Source of the DNA: Paraburkholderia unamae
Lineage (GTDB): Bacteria; Pseudomonadota; Gammaproteobacteria; Burkholderiales; Burkholderiaceae
Length of the DNA: 64,000 nucleotides
NCBI RefSeq assembly: GCF_003268775.1
Contig: NZ_QLSU01000002.1
Location: forward strand, 434,001-498,000
Reading direction: 5' to 3'
The notes beneath the pieces are model-generated. The model saw only the letters and a list, made by a program, of their open reading frames with translations, ran no database searches and had not been told where the DNA came from. Positions 37,508-46,548 of this stretch are shown piece by piece. A program made the translations under genes and the position numbers. Each line of letters starts with the position of its first letter. The stretch's first letter is position 1.

Positions 37508-38209
37508 ATGAGACACGAAAGAGTGTTGCTGGAAGTCATCGCGACCACGGTTGCCGACGCGACGGCCGCCGCGCGCGGCGGCGCGGACCGTCTCGAACTG
37601 GTCACGGCAATGGGCGAGGGCGGTCTCACGCCGAGCATCGGCTTGATCGAAGCCGTGGTCGAGGCGGTGGACCTTCCCGTGAACGTGATCGTGCGGCCGC
37701 ACAGCCGCTCGTTCGCTTACGATTCGAACGATTTTGCGGTGATGCTGCGCGACGTGCGCGCGGCGAAGCGGACGGGCGCGCATGCCGTGGTGATCGGCAT
37801 GCTCACGCCGTCGCGCGAAGTGGATCGCGAAGGCTTGCAACGCGCGATCGACGCGGCCGACGGCATGCCGCTCACGTTTCATCGCGCATTCGACGAAGCG
37901 CGCGATCTGATGGAGGCGTTCGACGTGCTGCTCGGTTTCGACGCCGTCACGAATGTGCTCACTTCGGGCGGCAAGCCTTCGGTGCTCGACGCCCAGGCGC
38001 AAATCGAAGCGCTGGTGCAACGCGCGCACAACACGCATTGCACAGTGCTCGCTGGCGCGGGGCTCACGATCGATCGCGTCGGCCCGTTCGTGGGTGCGAC
38101 GCAGGTGCGCGCGGTTCACTTCGGCTCGGGCGTGCGCGTTGACGGCAAGGGACTCGCACCCGTCGACGAAGACAAGGTGCGCCGCGTGCGGACCTTGCTC
38201 GACGGCTGA
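37508..38209 (+). CDS. cutC: CutC family copper homeostasis protein
   Basis: A 233-residue TIM-barrel of the CutC family: LLEVIATTVADATAAARGGADRLELVTAMGEGGLTPS, VNVIVRPHSRSF, TFHRAFDEARD, NVLTSGGKPS and VLAGAGLTIDRV. Members were linked to copper tolerance in E. coli, though its role is debated. It follows the EAL gene by 49 nt on the same strand. A convergent terminator separates it from the large oxidoreductase. Confidence 0.92.
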   Translation: MRHERVLLEVIATTVADATAAARGGADRLELVTAMGEGGLTPSIGLIEAVVEAVDLPVNVIVRPHSRSFAYDSNDFAVMLRDVRAAKRTGAHAVVIGMLTPSREVDREGLQRAIDAADGMPLTFHRAFDEARDLMEAFDVLLGFDAVTNVLTSGGKPSVLDAQAQIEALVQRAHNTHCTVLAGAGLTIDRVGPFVGATQVRAVHFGSGVRVDGKGLAPVDEDKVRRVRTLLDG

Positions 38210-38218
38210 TTCATGAAA

Positions 38219-38252
38219 AAGCGCGCGCCGTCCAGATGAACGGCGCGCGCTT
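38219..38252. terminator. Bidirectional terminator between cutC and the oxidoreductase gene
   Basis: A 13-bp perfect stem (AAGCGCGCGCCGT, 8-nt loop, ACGGCGCGCGCTT) with A-run to the left and TTC to the right. Confidence 0.8.
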
Positions 38253-38264
38253 CGCAGCTTCACA

Positions 38265-41200
38265 TCACTTCGCGACCACCACGGGAATGCCGCGCAGCGC
38301 GCCCGCGCCCTTGAACGACGCGAGGGCTTCTTCCACCGCCGCACTCGTCTTCACGTCGACGCCAAGGCGCGCGGCCAGTTCGCGTTCGCTGCGCTTGACT
38401 GCCGCGAGGTTCGCGAGCTTCACGTGCCCGTAGCCGCGCACACGCTGATGCAGGTTGGCGAGCTTCGCGATGTCGTCGGCGTTTTCGGCGGTGAGGCTTG
38501 CGAACGCGCCGCGCAGCGTCGCCTCGTAGTCGCCGGCGAGCGCGCGCTCCATGCGGCGCTCCAGCGTCTTGCCGAACGGATCGAGCCACGTGCCGCGCAC
38601 ACTGCGGCCCTTCTTCAGCAGGCCGAACGCGCTCCAGAGCCACTGGCCGAACTGCATCTTGCGCGGCGGCTGGCCGTTCTTCTCACGCGCGATGAGCGGC
38701 GGCGCGAGGTTGAACTTCACGGTGAAGTCGCTGCCCGCCGTGCCTTCGAACTGCGCTTCGAGCGCGGCGCGGAACGCCGGATCGGTATGCAGGCGCGCGA
38801 CTTCGTATTCGTCTTTCACGGCGAGCAGTCGATAGAACGTGGTCGCCACGCCCCGTGCAAGCGTCTTGTCCGCCGTCTTGTCCGCATGACGCGCGGCATC
38901 GATCAGCGTGCGATAACGCTTAACGTAGCTCGCGCCGCCATAAGCGAGCAGACGCGCTTCGCGATCGGCGATCAGTTCGTCGAGCGTTTGCGTGAGCTTA
39001 CGCGCCGTGGCTTTGGCGGCCGCCGCCCGTTGCGCGTCGAGCGCTTCGAGCGCGGCAGGGTCGGCTGCGGCCATGCGGCCGATCGAGAACGCGAACAGGT
39101 TGGCCTGCACGGCCACGTTGTTCAACTCGATGGCGCGCGTGAGCGCCGCGAATGAAACCGGCACGAGGCCAAGCTGCCACGCAAAGCCGAGCATCAGGAT
39201 GTTCGCGCCGATGGTGTCGCCGAGATAGCGCTGCGCGAGCGCCTGCGCATCGCATGCGGAGAGCGGATCTGCTGCGCCGGGCGCGCCGTTGGTCGCGGCG
39301 TGCCGCATCTTCGCGAGCAGCGCGTCGGCGTGCAGGTTCGCTTCGGGGTTCTGCACGAACGACGCGTTCGGAATCTCATGCGTGTTCACGACGATGCGCG
39401 TGCGGTCGTGACGCACCGTTTGCAGCGCATCGGCGCTCGCGCCCACCACCATGTCGCAGGCGAGCAGCAGGTCGGCCTGCTGCGTGTCGATGCGGACCTG
39501 GTTGAGCAGCGCATCGGTTGCGGCGAAGCGCACGAACGAAAGCACCGAGCCGCCCTTTTGCGCGAAGCCCATGAAGTCGAGCACCGAAGCGCTCTTGCCT
39601 TCCAGATGCGCGGCCATGCTGATGAGTGCGCCTACCGTCACGACACCCGTGCCGCCCACGCCCGTTACGAGAATGTCGTACGGCGCGTTGTCCAGATGCG
39701 TGGCCGGAACCGGCAGCGCATTCACGCGCGCGGCCAGCGCCCGCGGATCGAACGCCGCGCCCGCGGCCTTCTTGAGCTTGCCGCCTTCGATCGTCACGAA
39801 GCTCGGGCAGAAGCCGTTCACGCACGAATAGTCCTTGTTGCACGACGACTGGTCGATGCGGCGCTTGCGGCCCAGTTCCGTTTCGACGGGTTCGACCGAA
39901 AGGCAATTCGACTGCACGCCGCAATCGCCGCAGCCTTCGCACACTTCCTCGTTGATGAAGAGGCGCTTGTCCGGGTCGGGAAATTCACCTTTCTTGCGGC
40001 GGCGGCGCTTTTCGGCGGCGCAGGTCTGGTCGTAGATCAGCACGGTCACGCCCGGCGTTTCGCGCAATTCGCGCTGAACCGTATCGAGTTCGCTGCGGTG
40101 ATGGAACGTGGTGCCCTTCGGGAACAGGCCGTGATGGCCATCGTATTTCTCGGGCTCGTCGCTCACCACCACGAAGCGCGAGACGCCCTCGGCTTCCACC
40201 TGGCGCGCGATCTGCGGCACGGAAATGCTGCCGTCCACGGGCTGGCCGCCCGTCATCGCCACGGCGTCGTTATAGAGGATCTTGTAGGTGATGTTGGTCT
40301 TCGCCGCCACCGCCTGGCGAATCGCAAGGATGCCTGAATGAAAGTAGGTGCCGTCGCCGAGATTCTGGAACACGTGCGGCATTTTCGTGAACATCGAGTG
40401 CGCGGCCCAGTCCACGCCTTCGCCGCCCATCTGGATCAGGCCCGTGGTGTCGCGCTCCATCCACGAAGCCATGAAGTGGCAGCCAATGCCGGCCTGCGCG
40501 ATCGAGCCTTCGGGCACCTTGGTCGACGTGTTGTGCGGGCAGCCCGAGCAGAAGTAGGGCGTGCGGCGCACGGCGTCGGCGGCATTGGAGAGAATCTGCG
40601 GCGCGACGAGATCCACCACGCGCTCGCGGCGGTCGAGCGCGGGCCGATGCTTCGCGAGCCACGCGGCGAACACGGGCAGGATGCGCGAGGGGCGCAGTTC
40701 GCCCAGCTCCGAGAGCAGCAGCGTGCCGTCTTCGGCGTGCTTGCCGATGACGCTCGGGCGCGCGCCTTCCTTGCGGTTGTAGAGGTAGTCCTTGATCTGC
40801 TGCTCGATCACGGGGCCTTTCTCTTCGATCACGAGCACGTCGGTGAGACCCGAGACGAACGCGTCGATGCGCGACATCTCCAGCGGGAACGAGAGGCCTA
40901 CCTTGTAGATGCGCACGCCCGCGCGATCCAGATCCTCGACGGTGAGATCGAGGCGGCGCAGCGTTTCCATCAGGTCCAGGTGCGCCTTGCCGCAGGTGAC
41001 GATGCCCACGTTCGCGTGCGGGCTCGGCGCGATCCACTTGTCGATGCTGTTCACGCGCGCGAAGTGGCGCACGGCGTCGAGCTTGGCGGCGAGGCGCTGC
41101 TCGATCGCGAGACTCGGCAGATCGGGCCAGCGGTTATGCAGGCCGCCCGCCGGCGGCGTGAAACCCGCAGCGGCCATATCCGGCGCTTGCCAGTCGGTTT

Positions 41201-41891
41201 TCAACGCGTCGAGATCGACGGTCGAGCCCGACTCCACCGTTTCCGAAATCGCCTTGTAGCCCACCCACGCGCCCGAGTAGCGCGAGAGCGCCCAGCCATA
41301 CAGGCCGAATTCGAGCATGTCCGCCACGTTCGACGGATTCACGACCGGCATGTGCCACGCCATCATCGCGAAGTCGCTCTGATGCGGCATGGACGACGAC
41401 ACGCAGCCGTGGTCGTCGCCCGCCACCACGAGCACGCCGCCGTGCGGCGACGAGCCGTAGGCGTTGCCGTGCTTGAGCGCGTCGCCCGCGCGATCCACGC
41501 CCGGACCTTTGCCGTACCACATCGCGAACACGCCTTCGACCGTACGCTCCGGGTCTGCTTCCACGCGCTGGGTGCCGAGCACGGCCGTGCCGCCCAGTTC
41601 CTCGTTGATGGCGGGCAGGAAACGCACGTCGGCGGCTTCGAGCAGTTTCTTCGCCTTCCACGCCTGCTGGTCGACCATGCCGAGCGGCGAGCCGCGATAG
41701 CCGCTGATGAAGCCCGCGGTGTTCAGCCCGTGCGCGCGGTCGAGCGCACGCTGCATGAGCGCGAGGCGGATGATCGCCTGCGTGCCGGTCAGGAAGATGC
41801 GGCCGCGCGTGGCGGTGAGGTTGTCGGTGAGCTTGTAATCGGCGAGAGGCGGCGATGCTGGCGAATCGCCGAACGCGGGGCGCGCGGTCAT
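38265..41891 (-). CDS. Fused indolepyruvate ferredoxin oxidoreductase
   Basis: A 1208-residue single-chain 2-oxoacid:acceptor oxidoreductase. The order is an N-terminal TPP/pyrimidine domain (YKLTDNLTATRGRIFLTGTQA; FISGYRGSPLGMVD), a TPP-binding middle (YFCSGCPHNTS, GIGCHFMASWM, QMGGEGVDWA, NLGDGTYFHSG), a ferredoxin-like Fe-S region (CEGCGDCGVQSNC; CNKDYSCVNGFCPSF) and a C-terminal gamma domain (DILVTGVGGTGVVTVGAL). It oxidatively decarboxylates indolepyruvate and other aryl pyruvates to acyl-CoA, in aromatic amino acid catabolism. The fused IorA-IorB form is usual in proteobacteria. No regulator is adjacent. Confidence 0.93.
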   Translation of the reverse strand: MTARPAFGDSPASPPLADYKLTDNLTATRGRIFLTGTQAIIRLALMQRALDRAHGLNTAGFISGYRGSPLGMVDQQAWKAKKLLEAADVRFLPAINEELGGTAVLGTQRVEADPERTVEGVFAMWYGKGPGVDRAGDALKHGNAYGSSPHGGVLVVAGDDHGCVSSSMPHQSDFAMMAWHMPVVNPSNVADMLEFGLYGWALSRYSGAWVGYKAISETVESGSTVDLDALKTDWQAPDMAAAGFTPPAGGLHNRWPDLPSLAIEQRLAAKLDAVRHFARVNSIDKWIAPSPHANVGIVTCGKAHLDLMETLRRLDLTVEDLDRAGVRIYKVGLSFPLEMSRIDAFVSGLTDVLVIEEKGPVIEQQIKDYLYNRKEGARPSVIGKHAEDGTLLLSELGELRPSRILPVFAAWLAKHRPALDRRERVVDLVAPQILSNAADAVRRTPYFCSGCPHNTSTKVPEGSIAQAGIGCHFMASWMERDTTGLIQMGGEGVDWAAHSMFTKMPHVFQNLGDGTYFHSGILAIRQAVAAKTNITYKILYNDAVAMTGGQPVDGSISVPQIARQVEAEGVSRFVVVSDEPEKYDGHHGLFPKGTTFHHRSELDTVQRELRETPGVTVLIYDQTCAAEKRRRRKKGEFPDPDKRLFINEEVCEGCGDCGVQSNCLSVEPVETELGRKRRIDQSSCNKDYSCVNGFCPSFVTIEGGKLKKAAGAAFDPRALAARVNALPVPATHLDNAPYDILVTGVGGTGVVTVGALISMAAHLEGKSASVLDFMGFAQKGGSVLSFVRFAATDALLNQVRIDTQQADLLLACDMVVGASADALQTVRHDRTRIVVNTHEIPNASFVQNPEANLHADALLAKMRHAATNGAPGAADPLSACDAQALAQRYLGDTIGANILMLGFAWQLGLVPVSFAALTRAIELNNVAVQANLFAFSIGRMAAADPAALEALDAQRAAAAKATARKLTQTLDELIADREARLLAYGGASYVKRYRTLIDAARHADKTADKTLARGVATTFYRLLAVKDEYEVARLHTDPAFRAALEAQFEGTAGSDFTVKFNLAPPLIAREKNGQPPRKMQFGQWLWSAFGLLKKGRSVRGTWLDPFGKTLERRMERALAGDYEATLRGAFASLTAENADDIAKLANLHQRVRGYGHVKLANLAAVKRSERELAARLGVDVKTSAAVEEALASFKGAGALRGIPVVVAK

Positions 41892-42101
41892 TGTGGGAAG
41901 TCTCCGTATATTGCTGTCGTACGCTCTCCAGGGAGAGCGGCGAAAGAGACTCTATTTTTTCTCGCCAATGACGGAAATTTTTTGCTAACTCTCCGGCGTT
42001 GTCGCCTGTTCGCGCGAGAGCCTGCCCACGTTGGGCGAATCTGGAGAGAGATTTTCCTGCCCCGGCGCGATCCCGTTCGAATCGGCCTTCGGGCGCGCCC
42101 G

Positions 42102-43118
42102 TCAGATCACGTGAGGACCGTACGGCCGCACCACGTCGAACGGGACGACATCGTGGAAGTGGGTGTAGTCCATCGTGCTCACACCGTCCACGTCGCTCAT
42201 CAGGTCGACGTAGCGGAAGTGCCAGCGGATGTGCCGGTCCGACCAGCTATAGCGCGCCTGCATGGTTTGCGCGGTCGACTCGTCGGAGCCTTCGATCACG
42301 ACGTGCAGCGTGGCCTGCTGGCTCGCGAGCATCTCGGGCGTGACGCCGTAGAGCGGGCTCGACTCGTCGATCACATGCATGAGATTCCAGCCGAGCGTGA
42401 AAAGCGGATGCTGGTCGCGCACGAGCTTGAGGTCGTAAATGCGCCGCGCGGAATAGCCGTCCGAGGACGTTTCGATACGGATGAGGCGCAGCTTCGCGCC
42501 CGCTTCGGCAATCACGTTCTGGCGCGCGTTGGCGGCGCGCGCCATCAGCGTCATGCGGCCTTCGATGGGATGCACCACCACTTCGCGCGCGAACATGATC
42601 ATGGCGCGCGGGCGCGAGAAGCGCGCGAACACGAGCCCGGTGGCCAACGCGACGCCCGACATGCCGACAAAAATTTCGAACGTGGCGACGATGTGCGCGT
42701 AGATCGTTTGCGGATGCATGTCGCCGTAGCCGACGGTGGCGAGCGTTTCGACGCTGAAGAAGAAAGCGCCGAGAAAGCCGTGCGGGTACTGGTTGGCGAT
42801 GGGCGCGGCGCCGAGCTGATACAGGCACGCGAACACGGCGTTCATGAACAGGAACAGCGCGGCGAGCGAGGCGAAGAAGGTGGGCCAGCGCATGGTGAGC
42901 GCCGAATGGTAGAAGTCGCCCCACGTGCGCAGGGGCATGCCGTAGACGAGCACCTCGCGCGAGCCGACCACTAACCTGCGCGGCGCGCCGCGCTTGCCGC
43001 GTGCGGGCGTTTCGGCCTTGCAGGCGCCCATGTCCACGCCCGGTGAATTCAGGGGCGCCGAATCGGCTTGCTGGGCGGCTTCCTGGTTCGCGAAGCGCTC
43101 CGGCGTTTCGGGCGTCAT
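42102..43118 (-). CDS. Inward-rectifier K+ channel (KirBac family)
   Basis: 338 residues. It has a slide helix (WGDFYHSALTMRWPTFF), two membrane helices, a selectivity filter TVGYGD at 128-133, and an all-beta cytoplasmic IRK domain (MTLMARAANARQNVIAEAGAKLRL, PLFTLGWNLMHVIDESSPLYG). KirBac1.1, the structural model of Kir channels, comes from Burkholderia pseudomallei and has the same length and layout. It conducts K+ across the inner membrane and is lipid- and pH-modulated. Complete, with no alteration of the filter. Confidence 0.95.
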   Translation of the reverse strand: MTPETPERFANQEAAQQADSAPLNSPGVDMGACKAETPARGKRGAPRRLVVGSREVLVYGMPLRTWGDFYHSALTMRWPTFFASLAALFLFMNAVFACLYQLGAAPIANQYPHGFLGAFFFSVETLATVGYGDMHPQTIYAHIVATFEIFVGMSGVALATGLVFARFSRPRAMIMFAREVVVHPIEGRMTLMARAANARQNVIAEAGAKLRLIRIETSSDGYSARRIYDLKLVRDQHPLFTLGWNLMHVIDESSPLYGVTPEMLASQQATLHVVIEGSDESTAQTMQARYSWSDRHIRWHFRYVDLMSDVDGVSTMDYTHFHDVVPFDVVRPYGPHVI

Positions 43119-43388
43119 GGTGTGTCCTGCGCGTCTGGATCAAGAGGAGGAGCGTAGCAATGCCGCAAGGACAGAACAAGCCGGGCGGTCAAGCGCGCAA
43201 TGGACAGGCTGAATGTAAGCTTGTGCGCATCGCTCGGGACGCACATCGTCGACGCACGCGCCGTGCATGGACGCAGACGCCGTGCCGTTAGACCGTGCGC
43301 TAGCGCGCGCGTTGAGCCGTGGGCCGATTAGCCGATTCGCCGGGCGGCCGATCGACTGAGCGGCGGCCCGAACGTCTGCGCGAGCGCG

Positions 43389-43634
43389 TTACGGAAACGC
43401 GTGCGGCTTCGGAATGCCCGCGCCGTGATCGATATCGGCGATCGCCTGGCGGCGGGCGGCGTCCACGGCTTGCGCGAGCGCGTCGAAGCCCGCGTTGCCG
43501 CCGATCGTGATCCACGGCTGCACGGCCTTGTCGCGATGCGTGATCTGATACTCGGCGTCCCAGCGAGCGCCTTGCAGCGCGAGCGGATGCACGTGGATGG
43601 CGTAGACGCCGTAGAGAAAGAGCTGTTCGGCCAT
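43389..43634 (-). CDS. Hypothetical small protein
   Basis: 81 residues (MAEQLFLYGVYAIHVHPLAL). It contains DAEYQITHRDKAVQPWITIGG and a helical C-terminus (ALAQAVDAARRQAIADIDHG). It lies 51 nt downstream of another small gene of similar composition; both resemble short Burkholderia-restricted proteins of unknown function. No signal peptide. Confidence 0.65.
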   Translation of the reverse strand: MAEQLFLYGVYAIHVHPLALQGARWDAEYQITHRDKAVQPWITIGGNAGFDALAQAVDAARRQAIADIDHGAGIPKPHAFP

Positions 43635-43685
43635 GATTACCTCCAGCCAGCCCGCCGCCGCCCCCGTGGGCAGGGCAATGGCGAT

Positions 43686-43907
43686 CTACAGTTCGAGCTC
43701 GCCAAGGATGCGGTGCGCCAGCGCCTTGGCTTCTTCGAGGGCCTCTTCCGGCGTGCCCGAGGCGGCCTCGACTTCATACACCGCGTTTTCGAGTTCTTCG
43801 CCGTCGTCGCGCGCCAGGGAGACCAGGCCCTGGTACTGGCCGGCATTCATGGGCCGCACCGTGGCGACGGCCGTATAGATCCCCTTGGTGTAGGTGACGT
43901 CTTCCAT
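43686..43907 (-). CDS. Hypothetical small acidic protein
   Basis: 73 residues starting MEDVTYTKGIYTAVATVRPM, with GAGGAG upstream of the ATG. A strand-rich first half (QGLVSLARDDGEELENAVYEV) and an acidic C-terminal helix (EEALEEAKALAHRILGELEL) suggest a compact alpha/beta fold. It precedes the 81-residue gene in a probable two-gene operon. The longer reading frame to 44048 has no matching start features. Confidence 0.7.
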   Translation of the reverse strand: MEDVTYTKGIYTAVATVRPMNAGQYQGLVSLARDDGEELENAVYEVEAASGTPEEALEEAKALAHRILGELEL

Positions 43908-44127
43908 AACGCGCTCCTCGTGGAAGGATATCCCTCGGGCCGCGCGGGTCGCGCAATGCAGGCCGGGCCGCACGAGTCTCGTGCGCCGCCTGCAACAGGA
44001 GGGAGATTCCATGCTAGCACGTTGCCCGCGCGACTGCGGGGCACGCATGTGACGGCGGCGCGGCGCTTTCGTGTCAGCGTCGCGCCAAGGGGCCGACCGG
44101 ATTCAACCGGGGCCAACGCGCCGCGTG

Positions 44128-45111
44128 TCAGTCGGCGAGCAGGGCGACGACTTCGTCGAGCGTCGGCGAATGCGCGCCCGGCCGGCGGCACGCGGCCGCG
44201 CCTGCGGCGAGCGCGAAGGCCAGATGCTGACGCCAGTTGCGCTGCGGCGTGCTCATCAGGCTGAACAACAGCCCGCCGATGGAAGCGTCGCCCGCGCCCA
44301 CGGTGTCGGCCACTTCCACGCGCGGCGGCGCGGCTTCGATCACCTCGTCGCCCACATACAGCGTGGCCGCCTGCGCGCCGCGCGTGACGAGCAGCGTGGC
44401 CGAGGGATTGAGCGCACGCAGCGCTTCGATGGCCTCGGGCTCGCTCTTGCCGGGGAACAGCATGCGCAGGTCTTCGTCGGAAGCCTTGATGAGATCGGCG
44501 AGCGCGGCCATGCGGCGCAGGATCGGCTCATAGCCGTGCGCCATCAGGTTGCGGTAGTTCGGATCGAAGCTGATCTTCACGCCGGCCGCGCGCAGATCGG
44601 CGGCGAGCGTGGCGAGCGTTTCGCCAAGCGGCTGGCGCACGAGGCTGATGCAGCCGAAGTGCGCCCACTTCGCATGTGTGCGCCAGCCTTCGGGCAGCTT
44701 CGCGGGATCGAAGGCGAGGTCGGCGCTCTGCTCGCCGATGAAGTAGTACGCGGGCGGATGCGTCTGATGCACGATCGCGAGCAGCGGCGAGCGCTCCACG
44801 CGCTGCATGAAGCGCATGTCGAGGCCCGCGGCGACGCTCGCGTTCCAGAGTTCGTCGGAGAAGTTGTCCACGCCGAGCGAGCCCGCGCAGGCCGTGGGCA
44901 GTCCGAGCCGCGCGACCGCGCGCGCGACGTTCCAGCCCGCGCCGCCTGGATGGGCGCGCCAGTGCGAGTCCATGCCCGGTGCGCCCGACGGCGAAGCGTG
45001 CGGGGCGCCTTCGGGCGCGGGCGTGCGCACGAGATCGGTGAGGATGTCACCGGCCGAGATGAAGGCCGGGAAGCCGGACGAGAAGTCCGGGCCGGTGCTG
45101 CACGTGCTCAT
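44128..45111 (-). CDS. PfkB-family carbohydrate kinase (probable fructokinase)
   Basis: A 327-residue ribokinase-fold kinase: N-terminal GDILTDLV, PGGAGWNVARAVARLG (sugar-binding glycines), KISFDPNYRN, LLVTRGAQAATLYV and the catalytic signature VADTVGAGDASIGGL (Asp as base). Its start is 4 nt after the AGE-isomerase stop, so it is the last gene of the lacI-AGE-kinase operon. Context suggests phosphorylation of fructose made by the isomerase; the substrate is inferred. Confidence 0.9.
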   Translation of the reverse strand: MSTCSTGPDFSSGFPAFISAGDILTDLVRTPAPEGAPHASPSGAPGMDSHWRAHPGGAGWNVARAVARLGLPTACAGSLGVDNFSDELWNASVAAGLDMRFMQRVERSPLLAIVHQTHPPAYYFIGEQSADLAFDPAKLPEGWRTHAKWAHFGCISLVRQPLGETLATLAADLRAAGVKISFDPNYRNLMAHGYEPILRRMAALADLIKASDEDLRMLFPGKSEPEAIEALRALNPSATLLVTRGAQAATLYVGDEVIEAAPPRVEVADTVGAGDASIGGLLFSLMSTPQRNWRQHLAFALAAGAAACRRPGAHSPTLDEVVALLAD

Positions 45112-45115
45112 GGTC

Positions 45116-46465
45116 TTATTCCTCAGCTTGGTTCTGGCCGCTCGCGCCGCCGCTCGCGGCTTCCTCGCGCCCCACGACCGGCGCCATGCCGCGCCCCGGC
45201 AGCGCGTTCAGCGCTTCGTAGCATGCGCCCATGGTGTGATAGTCGGTCTTGCCGGCCGGGCTCTTTTCATCACTGTACTTGCGGTTGTCGCACGTGAGGA
45301 TGCGATACCACGCACCGTAACGATGATCGACGAAATTCGCCCAGCTATAGCGCCAGATTTCGTCGTACCAGTCCCAGAAGCGTTCGTTGCCGGTGCGGTT
45401 GCCGAGCAGCGCCGCCGTGGCGAAGGTTTCGGCCTGGACCCAGAAGTACTTGTCGTGATCGCACACGGTGCCGTCCGGGCCGAAGCCGTAGTAGAGGCCG
45501 CCGTGATCGTTGTCCCAGGCGCGCGCCATGGCGGCGTCGAACAGTTCGATCGCGCGCGGCAGGAGCCAGGGCAGCGGGCGATGGCGCTCGAGCAGCAACA
45601 GCAGCTTCGCCCACTCGGTTTGATGGCCCGGCTGGAAACCCCACGGGCGGAAGATGTTCGAGCTGTCTTCCTCGTTGTAATGCCAGTCCACCGACCAGTC
45701 GGCGTGAAAGTGCTCCCACACGAGTCCTTGCGAGAGCTTCGCCTGGCGCAGCGTGATGTTCGACGCGACACGCTCGGCGCGATCGAGATAGACGAGATGG
45801 CCCGTCGCCTCGTAAGCCGCGAGCAGCGCCTCGGTCGTGTGCATGTTGGCGTTCTGGCCGCGATAGCCGGAGACGATCCAGTCGGCGCTCGCTTCGTCGG
45901 CGTAGAGGCCTGCCGCGCCGTCCCAGAAGCGGTGCTCCATGAGTTCGAAGGTCGCGCCGATCATCGGCCGCGCTTCTTCGATGCCGGCCATCGCCGCGTG
46001 CGCGTACGCGAGCAGCACGAACGCGAGGCCATAGCAGTGGCGCGTGCCGTCGAGCACGCGCTTCTTGCCGTCGCGCCAGTCGATCTCCCAGTCGTAGCCC
46101 TGCAATTGCGGGTCCCAGTGGCCGTCGCGCAGAAACTGCAAGCCGTGACGCGCGTACGCCAGGTGCTGCGGGTCGCCAAACTCGCGATACGCCATCGCAT
46201 AGTTGAAGACGAACCGGCAGCTGCTCACGAGATGCCGCGAGTGCGCGTTGTAGATCGAGCCGTCGTCGCGGAAGTAGTGGAAAAAGCCGCCCGAGGCGTC
46301 GAACACGTTCGGCGCGTAGAAGCGCAGCGTGTCCTGCACGTGGCCGAGCAGGAAGCCGCGGTCGCGAAAGCTCGCAACGGGCGGCGCCGCGGCGGGGGCA
46401 AGGGAGGCGACAGGTGCGGCGGCTTGCGCGCTGGCGGTGGAGGCGGTGTCGGCGGTCATCGTCAT
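45116..46465 (-). CDS. AGE family epimerase/isomerase (mannose isomerase-like)
   Basis: A 449-residue (alpha/alpha)6 barrel of the N-acylglucosamine 2-epimerase family: GGFFHYFRDDGSIYNAHSRHLVSSCRFVFNYAMAYRE, TRHCYGLAFVLLAYAHA and WGFQPGHQTEWAKLLLLL carry the catalytic His and Arg residues. The sequence fits D-mannose or aldose-ketose isomerases rather than AGE proper, and the kinase neighbour supports mannose to fructose. An N-terminal Ala-rich stretch of about 25 residues is probably disordered. Confidence 0.88.
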   Translation of the reverse strand: MTMTADTASTASAQAAAPVASLAPAAAPPVASFRDRGFLLGHVQDTLRFYAPNVFDASGGFFHYFRDDGSIYNAHSRHLVSSCRFVFNYAMAYREFGDPQHLAYARHGLQFLRDGHWDPQLQGYDWEIDWRDGKKRVLDGTRHCYGLAFVLLAYAHAAMAGIEEARPMIGATFELMEHRFWDGAAGLYADEASADWIVSGYRGQNANMHTTEALLAAYEATGHLVYLDRAERVASNITLRQAKLSQGLVWEHFHADWSVDWHYNEEDSSNIFRPWGFQPGHQTEWAKLLLLLERHRPLPWLLPRAIELFDAAMARAWDNDHGGLYYGFGPDGTVCDHDKYFWVQAETFATAALLGNRTGNERFWDWYDEIWRYSWANFVDHRYGAWYRILTCDNRKYSDEKSPAGKTDYHTMGACYEALNALPGRGMAPVVGREEAASGGASGQNQAEE

Positions 46466-46548
46466 GGCGTTCTCTTCTGGCTTGGACGTGGCTTCAACGT
46501 GAGTTCGGCCTGAGTTCGGCCTGAGTTCGGCGTCAGTTCAGCGAGTTT

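Noticed and set aside
40338..42974. 878-aa plus-strand ORF
   Set aside because: An open frame antisense to the 1208-aa oxidoreductase and KirBac, caused by high GC; Arg/His-rich without motifs.
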